Shown: positions 36,164 to 43,974, numbered from the stretch's first letter. The stretch is DNA of 44,952 nt from Clostridiaceae bacterium (GCA_012513065.1 JAAZCX010000022.1:1-44952); one strand, 5' to 3'. Program-made: numbers and translations. The notes: a model not told the origin generated them from the sequence alone.

Positions 36164-37339
36164 TTATGTTTCAACTTTTATATTTGCTTCATCAGTTTGT
36201 ATAATATGTAACCATATCGCTGGATATCCAACATATCTTACTTTAAAAATTATTTTTCCAATTAATTGACCTTCTTTTACTTCTTCAGCATCTGGTAATT
36301 TATTATTATCACCTTTTGTTACAAAATAAAATTGTCCATTTCTTTGTCTTTTTTCTATTATTCTATGAATTACTGTATATCCTTCCATTTGATATTCAAT
36401 AATATCACCTACTACTACGTCATTACTATTGCATTTCTTTACAACAGCAACATCTCCAACAAATAATTCTTTTTCCATACTTCCTGATGCTATTGCAACT
36501 GGTTTAATTGGAAATACTCCTGTAGCAAACCAAATTGCAAGTATAATTCCTATCACTAATGGGATTATACTTTTAGGATTTGTTGAATTTATTCTATCCC
36601 TTGACTTGAATATATCTTTTTTGGTATTTACGTATCTAATATATACACATATAATAACAGGTATTACTCCATCTATTATTGCTACCATTACCCATGGTGA
36701 ATTTGGTAAAATTGGAGACATCCATAAATATAATTTCGTTCCTAATTCATATATTATTGATGGAATATATCCTGAATTTATTGAAATATAAGAATATAAT
36801 ATATTTTTACCAATTAGCGGAATTAAATTCTGTGCTATTTGTTTTACAATATAAAATACTGTAATTTGTCCATAGAAAAATCTACTAATATTAAAATCTA
36901 TAAAAATATATATAATACTGATAACAACTGCTACTTTTATTTTCTCTTTCTCATATACATTTTGTACCAATTTATATCTAATATACTCTTTTGATACTAT
37001 TGCTACTGCTAAAATCCATAAATTTGTTAATACTCCTGATGCTGTTGTTGAATATGGATTCTTTCCAAAAGTAATAAATAATCCAGAAACCATATATGTT
37101 ATAATATATATTAAAACTCCAATTGAGCAATATTGTATAATTTCCTTTTTATTTTTACTTTTATCATATGTTTTTCCAAAACCATATTTTAAAATACATG
37201 CAAGACTCAACCAAAAAACAGGATTAATAACATATAAATATATAAAATTATTTTGTTTTACCCAATTAGAATAAGTAAACAATCCATACAAAAACATCAA
37301 TATAATGATTCCTATGGTTGCTTTTTTTGATTTTTGCAT
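36164..37339 (-). CDS. SipW/ER-type signal peptidase I with a multi-pass N-terminal domain
   Basis: A 391-residue signal peptidase I of the ER/archaeal SipW branch. Residues 1-260 form an unusual polytopic domain with about seven hydrophobic segments. The catalytic part follows a further membrane segment: SGSMEKELFVGDVAVVKK holds the nucleophilic Ser, YTVIHRIIEKR holds the His that replaces the bacterial catalytic Lys, and VTKGDNNKLPDAEEV holds the Asp. SipW-type enzymes process TasA-like biofilm and spore-coat precursors. The TasA-like gene immediately upstream and the CBM2-like gene downstream share a compatible leader, so they are its likely substrates. A 20-base-pair hairpin separates it from the TasA-like gene. 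Confidence 0.9.
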   Translation of the reverse strand: MQKSKKATIGIIILMFLYGLFTYSNWVKQNNFIYLYVINPVFWLSLACILKYGFGKTYDKSKNKKEIIQYCSIGVLIYIITYMVSGLFITFGKNPYSTTASGVLTNLWILAVAIVSKEYIRYKLVQNVYEKEKIKVAVVISIIYIFIDFNISRFFYGQITVFYIVKQIAQNLIPLIGKNILYSYISINSGYIPSIIYELGTKLYLWMSPILPNSPWVMVAIIDGVIPVIICVYIRYVNTKKDIFKSRDRINSTNPKSIIPLVIGIILAIWFATGVFPIKPVAIASGSMEKELFVGDVAVVKKCNSNDVVVGDIIEYQMEGYTVIHRIIEKRQRNGQFYFVTKGDNNKLPDAEEVKEGQLIGKIIFKVRYVGYPAIWLHIIQTDEANIKVET

Positions 37340-37405
37340 ATCTATTCCTTTTCAATTTTAATTTCTTTTAAATATAAAATAAATCAGTTCATTTTTAATA
37401 CAACT

Positions 37406-37447
37406 AAATTTAATTGAATAAGAGAAATCTCTTATTCAATTAAATTT
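37406..37447 (-). terminator. 20-base-pair perfect hairpin between the TasA-like gene and the signal peptidase
   Basis: Two perfect 20-base arms (37406-37425 and 37428-37447) with a 2-base loop. On the minus strand it ends AAATTTAG without a long U-tract. It may act as a partial terminator or a stabiliser that raises TasA-like mRNA over the downstream genes. Confidence 0.6.
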
Positions 37448-37461
37448 ATAATTCTTTTAAA

Positions 37462-38004
37462 TTAAGAATTTGTATGTGTTGGGTGTTCAGTATCTACTGT
37501 TACTGGTGTTGTGTTTTGATCATAAGTAAATTTGATTTGGAATCCTACATCTTTAGTTGTTGCTGTAGAATCTTCATTCCATGCAATTGCAAATGTGAAT
37601 TCGCATGTTTCTCCTGCTGCTAATGTTTCTCCTTGAATTGCTGGAGTTGTAATTGTAATGTCATCATCAGCAAATGCTGCTAATCCAGTTGCATTTAATA
37701 ACTCTAATTTAGTTAATTTTGCAGGAATAGATCCTGTATTTGTAATATGAACTGTTACTTGACATCCATCTCCTGGGAATCCAAGAGTAGCATTTACTGT
37801 TACAGCGTCATCAGCTGTAATTGTAGCTGTACCATGTCCAGTTGTAATTGTTGTTGGGTCAATAAATTTTACTTCCCATGTTCCTGCAGCAGATGCTGTA
37901 CCTGTTACAGTAAGCACTTGTTGGAATGCTGCGTATCCAACAGCTAATGCTAATAATAACACAACTAATATTATTAACACATTGTTTCTTTTTATTTTTT
38001 TCAT
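37462..38004 (-). CDS. TasA/camelysin-like secreted protein with a SipW-type signal peptide
   Basis: A 180-residue exported protein. The leader has a Lys/Arg-rich start, the hydrophobic core VLIILVVLLLALAVG and a YAAFQQVLTVTGTASA junction, typical of precursors processed by SipW-type peptidases. The mature part is a beta-sandwich-like domain rich in Thr, Ala and Gly, with VTVHITNTGSIPAKLTKLEL and GETCEFTFAIAWNED, similar to the TasA/CalY fibre-forming family. It ends in a Thr/Asn/His tail with no sortase motif. Its codons are more GC-tolerant than the neighbours', suggesting high expression. AGGAGG precedes the ATG. It leads the operon with the signal peptidase and diverges from the plus-strand gene at 38211. 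Confidence 0.85.
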   Translation of the reverse strand: MKKIKRNNVLIILVVLLLALAVGYAAFQQVLTVTGTASAAGTWEVKFIDPTTITTGHGTATITADDAVTVNATLGFPGDGCQVTVHITNTGSIPAKLTKLELLNATGLAAFADDDITITTPAIQGETLAAGETCEFTFAIAWNEDSTATTKDVGFQIKFTYDQNTTPVTVDTEHPTHTNS

Positions 38005-38078
38005 AAGTTTTTCCTCCTAATTTATTTTATCTAACTTTATTTTAACTCGTTAAATAGATTAATTCCATAACATTTCGT

Positions 38079-38157
38079 TATCATTTTTGTTACATTTTTG
38101 TTACATTTTGCATTTTTTTGTCATTTGTAACATATTTTTCATATTTTTGTAACATAA
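38079..38157. repeat. TGTTACA/TGTAACA repeat cluster in the divergent region
   Basis: On the plus strand TTTTTGTTACAT occurs twice, then TTTGTAACATA and TTTTTGTAACATAA follow in the opposite orientation, with degenerate copies between them. The cluster lies midway between the divergent starts at 38004 and 38211, so one regulator could control both. The core TTACAAAAATAT also occurs in the ftsA promoter repeats. Confidence 0.6.
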
Positions 38158-38174
38158 TTTTATTATTTTTGTGT

Positions 38175-38180
38175 TATACT
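38175..38180 (+). promoter_or_regulatory. Candidate -10 element for the plus-strand gene
   Basis: TATACT lies 31 bases before the ATG. No good -35 is present at 17 bases (ACATAA), which would suit activator-dependent transcription from the adjacent repeats. Confidence 0.35.
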
Positions 38181-38210
38181 ATGAATAAATATGTTTAGGA
38201 GTTGAAAAAA

Positions 38211-39224
38211 ATGTCAAATATTAAAATTGAAGCAATTAATTTTTTAGATAGTTTATTTACTCAAAAAGATTTCTACTTTTTGAATAGTTTAGAAGAAGAA
38301 ATTCAATTAATTCAAGAACAAATTCAAAAGCAAGAGAATAAAAGAGATCTTATTGTTGAAGCTATTAATTATTTTGAATCAAATTTAAAAAAATTAAATA
38401 AAGAGAATATTGCTCCAATTTCTGATTTATTAGAAGAAATTGAAAAAGTCTTTTCTTTAGTTAATTCTAATATTAAAGCTTTATATCATTTAAAAGAAGA
38501 TTTAAGTACAATTAACTCACATATTGTTAATTTATTAATTGCTATTGAGTCTAATCCTAATTCTGCTCAATCATATTTAGGGTTAGTAGATGATTTAAAA
38601 GAGAATATTGCAGAATATTCTAACTATTGTACTACTATCAAGTCAGATATAGCTAACAATGATTTAACCATAAATACATTTTTAAGTAGCGATGATTTTA
38701 AAAATATATCTAAAGATTTAGTAACAGATGCTTCTTTATTTTCTAATATTCCTAATGTAAATGTTAGAAAACAAGGAAATATAGTTAATAATTCATCTTC
38801 CCTTTCTTCTGAAAAAAATTATATTAATAATGTTTTAAGAATTTCAGAAAAAGATAATAAAGTATATTTACCTTATAAAAATAACGAAATACATTCTTAT
38901 TTAGTTCAATTTCCTGGAGATTATCGTTCTGCAGAAGATGTAATTAAAAAAGAATTTATATTGCCACTTGATTATTATATAAAGCATCCAGTTTTATCAC
39001 GTTTTCGTGAAGCTTATTCCTTAATTCGTGATAGAGAAGCTAAATCTGTTGTAGAAGCAATTAAATATTCAATGAATTTAATGTTTTCTTATGACTTAAA
39101 TCCAACAATTATAGCTGCATGTAAAACACAAGAGCAATTAGAAAATTACTTAACTTGTTTAGAAAATAATGAATTAGATAATTTTAAAGATTTCGAAATA
39201 AAATTTGAAATCTCACCATTATAA
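38211..39224 (+). CDS. Coiled-coil protein of unknown function, the only plus-strand gene
   Basis: A 337-residue soluble protein I do not recognise. The first half is coiled coil (LEEEIQLIQEQIQKQENKR, then further helical stretches to about residue 155). The second half is a folded-looking region with NNVLRISEKDNKVYLPYKNNEI, DYYIKHPVLSRFREAYSLIRDR and a Glu-rich end. No signal or membrane segment is visible. AGGAG lies nine bases before the ATG at 38211; TTG at 38202 overlaps that site. It is transcribed divergently from the TasA-like operon across a repeat-rich 206-base region. It may regulate or serve that operon, but this is inference from position only. It converges on ftsI and shares a bidirectional terminator with it. 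Confidence 0.8.
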   Translation: MSNIKIEAINFLDSLFTQKDFYFLNSLEEEIQLIQEQIQKQENKRDLIVEAINYFESNLKKLNKENIAPISDLLEEIEKVFSLVNSNIKALYHLKEDLSTINSHIVNLLIAIESNPNSAQSYLGLVDDLKENIAEYSNYCTTIKSDIANNDLTINTFLSSDDFKNISKDLVTDASLFSNIPNVNVRKQGNIVNNSSSLSSEKNYINNVLRISEKDNKVYLPYKNNEIHSYLVQFPGDYRSAEDVIKKEFILPLDYYIKHPVLSRFREAYSLIRDREAKSVVEAIKYSMNLMFSYDLNPTIIAACKTQEQLENYLTCLENNELDNFKDFEIKFEISPL

Positions 39225-39257
39225 AAACAATTATAAAAGCCATTATAAAAAATAAAT

Positions 39258-39309
39258 AAAAAAGTAGTCATGTTAATCTTAATTAAAAGATTAGCATGAC
39301 TACTTTTTA
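39258..39309. terminator. Bidirectional terminator between the plus-strand gene and ftsI
   Basis: AAAAAGTAGTCATG-TAATCTT pairs with AAGATTA-CATGACTACTTTTT around an AATTAA loop, with A/T tracts at both ends. It serves both converging genes and reaches the ftsI stop codon. Confidence 0.85.
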
Positions 39310-41464
39310 CCATTCTATATATATATTACTGTTTTCTTTTACTTTTACACCTGATTTTGGAATTTGTTCTTTAATTATTATATTTTCTTTATCCATGTTT
39401 TCTTGTTCATTATTAATATTAATTTTTAATTTATTTTCTTTTAAAATTTTTTCTGCTTCTTTTATTGTTTTCCCTTGTATATTTGGAACTTCTACATTTA
39501 AATTAATCTCTTCTTCATTTTGGCCATCTTTTGATACTTCTAAATATTGTAATACCTCAGAAAATATTTGTGCTCCTATTGGTGCTGCAACTCCACCTCC
39601 TTGATGTCCTCCTTCACCTGTTGGATTATATAATGTAATTAATACTGTAACACTTGGATCTGAGATTGGTGCTACTCCTATAAAAGATGTGACATATTTA
39701 CCAGTATTAACTCCATCTTCTGATGTTCCAGTTTTTCCACCAATTCTATATCCTTTTACTTGAGAATTTTTTCCAGTTCCTTCCGCAACAACAGATTCCA
39801 TCATACTTAATACATTTTTTGCAGTTTCTTCAGAAATCGCTCTATCTTTTTTTATTACCTCTATTTCTGTTTTTTCTTTTGTCTGACTATTAACTGTAGC
39901 TTTTACTATTCTTGGTTTTATATATGTGCCTCCATTTGCTATAGTAGATACCATTGTTATCATTTGTATAGGGGTTACTTCAAATCTCTGCCCAAAAGCA
40001 ATTGTTCCGAAGTTCTACAGGACCTACTTTTTCTTCTTTCAAAAAAATACTTCCCGCTTCTCCTGGTAAATCTATTCCTGTCTTTTTTAAAAATCCAAAT
40101 TTTTCTAAATATTGATAATAAGTATGAATTCCTAATTTTTGTCCCAGTCCAATGAATATAGGATTACAAGAATTCATTAGTGCCTGTCTTAAACTTTCAG
40201 AACCATGTGGTCTATAATATCTCCAACATTTCATTCTTACTCCTGCAACTTCAATAGAACCACTACAGTGAAACTCTCCTTCTTTATCTACTTCTGTTAT
40301 CTTTTCTTCTAGTGCTGCAGATGCTGTAACTAATTTAAAAGTTGATCCAGGTTCATATGTGTCAGAAACAGCTTTATTTCTCCACATTGCTTGTAAATAT
40401 GTACTTTTTTCATTTTGTGATAAATTTTCCCAGTTACTTTTTAATTCTTCATTATTAATACTATATGGTTCATTTAAATTATAGTTTGGATAACCTGCAA
40501 TAGCTAAAACATCTCCATTTTTTGGATTCATTACTATAATATTTCCACCATCTGTACATTTATTATCAATACAAGCTTCCTTTAAATATTTTTCAGCAAT
40601 TCCTTGAATTGTACTATCTATTGTAAGAATAAGATCATTACCATCAATTGCTTCTGTATATTCTTCTGTTGTATCTTCTATATCTCCACCTCTTGCATCT
40701 CTTAGGTTTGTAATTTTCCCTTTGCTTCCTTTTAACCTTTCATCATATAAAGCCTCTATTCCATCTAACCCTTGATTGTCTGTTCCACAAAATCCTATTA
40801 TTTGTGATGCTAAATTATTAAGTGGATAATACCTTTTCGTATCCTCATCAATGTTTATACCAGATACAATATTATTATTTTGCATCCAAATTCTTAATTT
40901 ATCTGTTTTTTCCTTTTCAACTTTTTTGGCAATTGTTTCTATTGAACTCTTTTTACTTACTTTTTTTAGAATTTTCTCGTATTCTAAAGAAAAAATGTCT
41001 GAAATTGCCTTTGCTATTTTTTCTCTATCTTCTTTTTTTATATTTGTAGGTGTAACAGTTACAGTTTCTACTGTAGAGCTTATTGCTAATACTGTTTTTC
41101 CTGTACTGTCAAAAATTGTTCCTCTTTTAGGATTAATATTTCTGTCTAGTGTTTGTTGTATATAGGCCATTGATTGTAATTCTTCACCTTGTACAAATTG
41201 TATAAATGCTATTCTTATTGTTAATACAATTAATAATAAGATTGATACTATAAGTTCAACCTTCATTCTTCTTTTTTTTGACAACGTACCTATATTATTT
41301 TTATCAGTTATATTTTTTTTATTTATTTTTTTAAAATTTATAGGTTTTTTGTTTTTTATTTTCTTTATTTCTTTATTTTGATTTTGTTTTTGTTTCTTTA
41401 ATTCTTTTTCAACTTTTATCTTTAATTTTTGATTTATAGTTTTTTTCTTTTTATGTTCTTTCAT
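39307..41464 (-). CDS. ftsI: Penicillin-binding protein FtsI/SpoVD with PASTA domain, read through a +1 frameshift
   Basis: Class B transpeptidase of about 718 residues for septal or spore peptidoglycan. It has a Lys-rich cytoplasmic tail (1-66), one membrane segment (about 69-88) and a dimerisation domain starting at NPKRGTIFDS. The transpeptidase has nucleophile motif STFK (Ser374, Lys377) and SCN (432-434). The zero frame fails after VGPVEL (Leu485) and stops nine codons later. Skipping one C in CTT CGG A (40006-40012) restores GTIAFGQRFEVTPIQMITM, the catalytic KTG box in IGGKTGTSE, and a C-terminal PASTA domain (VPNIQGKTIKEAEKILKEN). The span is 3 x 719 + 1 bases. Without the shift the enzyme lacks KTG and is dead. 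One PASTA domain fits FtsI or SpoVD; I cannot separate them. Confidence 0.93.
40006..40012 (-). other. +1 frameshift site CTT CGG A in ftsI/spoVD
   Basis: CTT is at 40010-40012 and CGG at 40007-40009. It lies between the SxN and KTG motifs of the transpeptidase. Skipping one C gives Glu-Leu-Gly-Thr-Ile-Ala-Phe-Gly-Gln, a highly conserved PBP segment. The zero frame meets TGA after nine codons. Confidence 0.88.
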
Positions 41465-41507
41465 TCATTAATCACATCCTTAATAATCATTACTTAAGAA
41501 TATGATA

Positions 41508-41555
41508 AAAGAACAATTCTCATGACATAAATTATGTCTTAAAATTGTTCTTTAT
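41508..41555 (-). terminator. Hairpin after the ftsL-like gene
   Basis: AAAGAACAATT and AATTGTTCTTT enclose a second stem (AAGACATAA/TTATGTC). A T-run follows on the minus strand. It lies between ftsL and ftsI, so it may attenuate expression rather than end the operon. Confidence 0.6.
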
Positions 41556-42061
41556 TATTTTTTGAAAATATTCATTATTTTTTCAAAGATATTTAAGTTT
41601 TCTTCCAGTATTTTTTCTTCATTTGCAGATTCAATGTAATCTTTCTTTGGTAAATTAATGTATATCTTTTGAGCATTACTTAGTTTCTGCATTCCTAACA
41701 TTTCTTTTGCTGATTGTTCTACATTATTTAAATTTAATGTTTTTTCTATATTTATCTTTAATTGTTCATTTTCTTTTTCAATTGAGCCTAAATTAGTTTT
41801 TAATTCTTCTTTTTTATTAAAACTTTCAGTAATTAGTGAGTTTTGATAGCTAATAGCAAATAGTATTGCAAAGCCAATTGCTATATAGATTATAGCTTTT
41901 TGCTTTGGTTTGATTTGACTCTTCACTTGTTTTTTTACATTGTTTTGTTTTTTAACTGAAGATTTCTTTTTTTGATATGGATTTGTTTTTGGTTCAAATT
42001 CTGGTTGTAATTTTCTAGGGCTAGTTTCATATTGATATCCTTGATATTTTTGATATGCCAT
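41555..42061 (-). CDS. FtsL-like cell division protein
   Basis: A 168-residue bitopic protein in the ftsL position between rsmH and ftsI. A basic cytoplasmic tail (about 55 residues, starting AYQKYQGYQYE) precedes one membrane segment (AIIYIAIGFAILFAISYQ). An extracytoplasmic coiled coil follows (NKKEELKTNLGSIEKENEQL), and a conserved-looking NNVEQSAKEMLGMQKLSNAQ segment ends in an IYINLPKK strand. That pattern fits FtsL/DivIC proteins, which bridge FtsQ/DivIB and FtsW-FtsI. Primary sequence conservation in this family is poor, so position and topology carry the call. GAGGTG is about 12 bases before the ATG, a rather long spacing. Confidence 0.8.
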   Translation of the reverse strand: MAYQKYQGYQYETSPRKLQPEFEPKTNPYQKKKSSVKKQNNVKKQVKSQIKPKQKAIIYIAIGFAILFAISYQNSLITESFNKKEELKTNLGSIEKENEQLKINIEKTLNLNNVEQSAKEMLGMQKLSNAQKIYINLPKKDYIESANEEKILEENLNIFEKIMNIFKK

Positions 42062-42108
42062 TTGCTGCTACTCACCTCTTTTCTTTTGAAAATCTATATT
42101 AATTAAAA

Positions 42109-43039
42109 TTAATTTTTTTCGAAAATTCTTAGCTTAGCACTCTTTGATCTTGTATTTTCTTCTTGTTCTTCGTTACTTGCTATAATAGGTTTTTTATTTA
42201 TAATTTTTCCTTCCGATTTAAATCCACATACGCAATATGGTAAATCTTTTGGGCAAGTACACTTTCCTTCTGCATCATTATAAGCTAATTTTACTGCTCT
42301 ATCTTCTAATGAATGGAATGTTATTATACACAATCTTCCATTTTTGTTTAAACATGATATTGCATTTTTTACAGTTTGATATAAAGGTTCTATTTCATTA
42401 TTTACTTCAATTCTTATTGCTTGAAAAGTTCTTTTAGCAGGATGTCCATCTCTTTGTTTTGATAATGGTATAGATTTTTTTATTATTTCAACTAGTTGTA
42501 TGGTTGTAGTAATTCTATTTATTTTTCTTTCTTTTACTATATTATTTGCTATTTTTTTAGCAAACTTTTCTTCTCCGTATTCTTCTATTATTTCATATAA
42601 TTTTTCTTCTGAATATTCATTAATTACTTCTTCTGCTGTCAAAGTTTGAGTTTTATCCATTCTCATATCAAGTTTGGCATCTTGCATATAGCTAAAACCT
42701 CTTGCTTTTTCGTCTAATTGGTAAGAAGATACTCCTAAATCTAATAAAATACCATCTACTTTTTCTATATTTTCTTTTTCTAATAAATCTTTTATATCAT
42801 CATGATTTCCATGAATATATATTACATTTTTAAATTCTTTTAATTTATCTTTTGCAGCTTTTAACGCTTCTTCATCACGATCTATTCCTATTAATTTTCC
42901 ATCTATAGACAATTTATTTAAAATTTCAAAACTATGACCTGCTCCTCCGAAGAGTTCCATCTACATAAATGCCATCTTTTTTTATATTTAATCCTTCTAT
43001 ACATTCATTTAATAGTACTGGTTTATGTTTGAATTCCAC
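42109..43039 (-). CDS. rsmH: 16S rRNA m4C1402 methyltransferase RsmH (MraW), read through a +1 frameshift
   Basis: S-adenosylmethionine-dependent enzyme that N4-methylates C1402 in the ribosomal P site; 309 residues. GTG at 43039 with AGAGG nine bases upstream starts [18 protein letters not shown], the conserved N-terminus. The zero frame reaches VDGTL (Leu30), then CTT CGG A, and stops five codons later. Skipping one C restores [13 protein letters not shown], the SAM-binding glycine loop. Downstream motifs include [42 protein letters not shown] and FHSLEDR. The span is 3 x 310 + 1 bases. An internal ATG at 42960 would remove the N-terminal helix and part of the SAM site. RsmH itself affects decoding fidelity in the P site. 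Confidence 0.94.
42946..42952 (-). other. +1 frameshift site CTT CGG A in rsmH
   Basis: CTT is at 42950-42952 and CGG at 42947-42949. Without a shift only a 35-residue peptide is made. Skipping one C gives Gly-Thr-Leu-Gly-Gly-Ala-Gly-His, the SAM-binding motif. Confidence 0.88.
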
Positions 43040-43364
43040 TTATTTAAACCTCTAATCTTATTTAAACTTAAATATAATATTGTATAAGGTATGCACAAGC
43101 AGTTGGTATTTATAAAATACCAACTGTAAATGCTACCTTATATTTTTCTTTTGTTAATAACAGTTTCTTTTGTGCATATATATTTTTTCTTTTGAAATTT
43201 AAGATACATTTCTTTTGTATAGATTAAATTTCTCTTTAGTTTAAAATTTTATAATTAATAATTTTATCTTTTGTATATTAATAATTTTTCTTTAGTAAAA
43301 CTTAATTTTTTATCTTTTGTATTTTGATTATTTATCTTTAGCATTCTATATAAACTTTTTCAAG
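43040..43364 (-). promoter_or_regulatory. Structured mraZ-rsmH leader with alternative stems and a periodic motif
   Basis: No gene is visible in these 325 bases. A 12-base-pair hairpin (43100-43111 with 43115-43126) lies within stem A, TATAAGGTA (43083-43091) with TACCTTATA (43134-43142). Stem B, TATGCACAA (43090-43098) with TTGTGCATA (43170-43178), crosses stem A, so the two exclude each other. Upstream on the minus strand, nine TCTTTTG/TCTTTAG motifs (plus-strand sense) start at 43147, 43166, 43188, 43211, 43233, 43267, 43289, 43313 and 43335, mostly 22 bases apart. No U-tract follows the hairpin. It may control rsmH translation or bind a protein. Confidence 0.45.
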
Positions 43365-43796
43365 TTATATACCAAGCATTGTCATATTCTCTGCAATTTC
43401 ATCTGCAGATATATTTTCATCACTGTTGTATTTTTTCCATTTATCTTTGTTCCAAATTTCTAGTCTTGTGCCTACTCCAATAATAACAATATCCTTTTCC
43501 ATATTGGCATATTCTCTTAAATTACTTGCTATTAGGAATCTACCTTGCTTATCTATTTCACATTCAATTGCTCCAGATAAGAAAAATCTTACAAAGTCCC
43601 TTGCATTTTTATTAGTAAGTGGAAGTGTTTTTAACTTTTCTTCAAAGCGTAACCATTCATTTTGAGAAAACCCAAATAAACAGCCATCTAATCCTTTTGT
43701 AATTATGAACTTTTCTCCCATATCATCTCTTAGTTTTGAAGGCATTATTAATCTACCTTTTACATCTAGAGAGTGTTCATATTCACCGATTAACAC
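43365..43796 (-). CDS. mraZ: Transcriptional regulator MraZ
   Basis: AbrB-like DNA-binding protein of 143 residues, exactly the family length, made of two tandem MraZ repeats: residues 1-60 with [21 protein letters not shown] and about 75-130 with [19 protein letters not shown]. The DxKGR and DxQGR motifs form the DNA-contacting core. It assembles as a ring and represses the division/cell-wall operon, including itself, by binding tandem boxes at the promoter. Three such boxes lie at 43832-43861. The start is GTG at 43796 with AGGAGGT upstream; reading further upstream would give a non-homologous extension. It opens the dcw cluster, as usual. Confidence 0.96.
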   Translation of the reverse strand: MLIGEYEHSLDVKGRLIMPSKLRDDMGEKFIITKGLDGCLFGFSQNEWLRFEEKLKTLPLTNKNARDFVRFFLSGAIECEIDKQGRFLIASNLREYANMEKDIVIIGVGTRLEIWNKDKWKKYNSDENISADEIAENMTMLGI

Positions 43797-43831
43797 TTTG
43801 ATCCACCTCCTTTTATTATGTGTGCATTTTA

Positions 43832-43861
43832 TTCCACTTCGTTCCACTTTGCTCCACTTTT
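43832..43861 (-). promoter_or_regulatory. Three MraZ boxes
   Basis: On the minus strand AAAGTGGAGC, AAAGTGGAAC and GAAGTGGAAT form three 10-base direct repeats, matching the AAAGTGN-plus-three-base boxes described for Mycoplasma MraZ. They lie just downstream of the -10, fitting autorepression. Confidence 0.85.
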
Positions 43862-43866
43862 ATTAA

Positions 43867-43895
43867 ATTTTAATATAAGAATAAGAAAAAAGCAA
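43867..43895 (-). promoter_or_regulatory. Probable promoter of mraZ and the dcw cluster
   Basis: TTGCTT (43890-43895), 17 bases, TAAAAT (43867-43872). The -35 overlaps one arm of the sortase terminator. Confidence 0.5.
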
Positions 43896-43934
43896 TACTT
43901 TTTTTAAAATTTCTTAAAAAGTATTGCTTTTTTT
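43886..43934 (-). terminator. Terminator after the sortase gene
   Basis: AAAAAGCAATACTTTTT and its near-perfect complement flank an AT-rich loop, with T-runs in both directions. Confidence 0.8.
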
Positions 43935-43974
43935 ATTTATATTTTTTATTTAACTATATTTTGCTTGATTTTTA

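Noticed and set aside
42109-42960. Internal ATG start for rsmH that would avoid the frameshift
   Set aside because: It would drop the conserved [13 protein letters not shown] segment, has no Shine-Dalgarno sequence, and leaves an 80-base orphan frame that matches RsmH exactly.
39307-43039. Reading rsmH, ftsI, ftsW and sigE as four independent pseudogenes
   Set aside because: Both halves of each protein are fully conserved with no other lesions, the genes are essential or core to sporulation, and the break is the same CTT CGG string each time. Random decay or random sequencing error would not repeat one hexamer.
43147-43341. Possible CRISPR array from the periodic motif before rsmH
   Set aside because: The repeated unit is only seven bases, the spacing is about 22 bases, and no cas genes are present.
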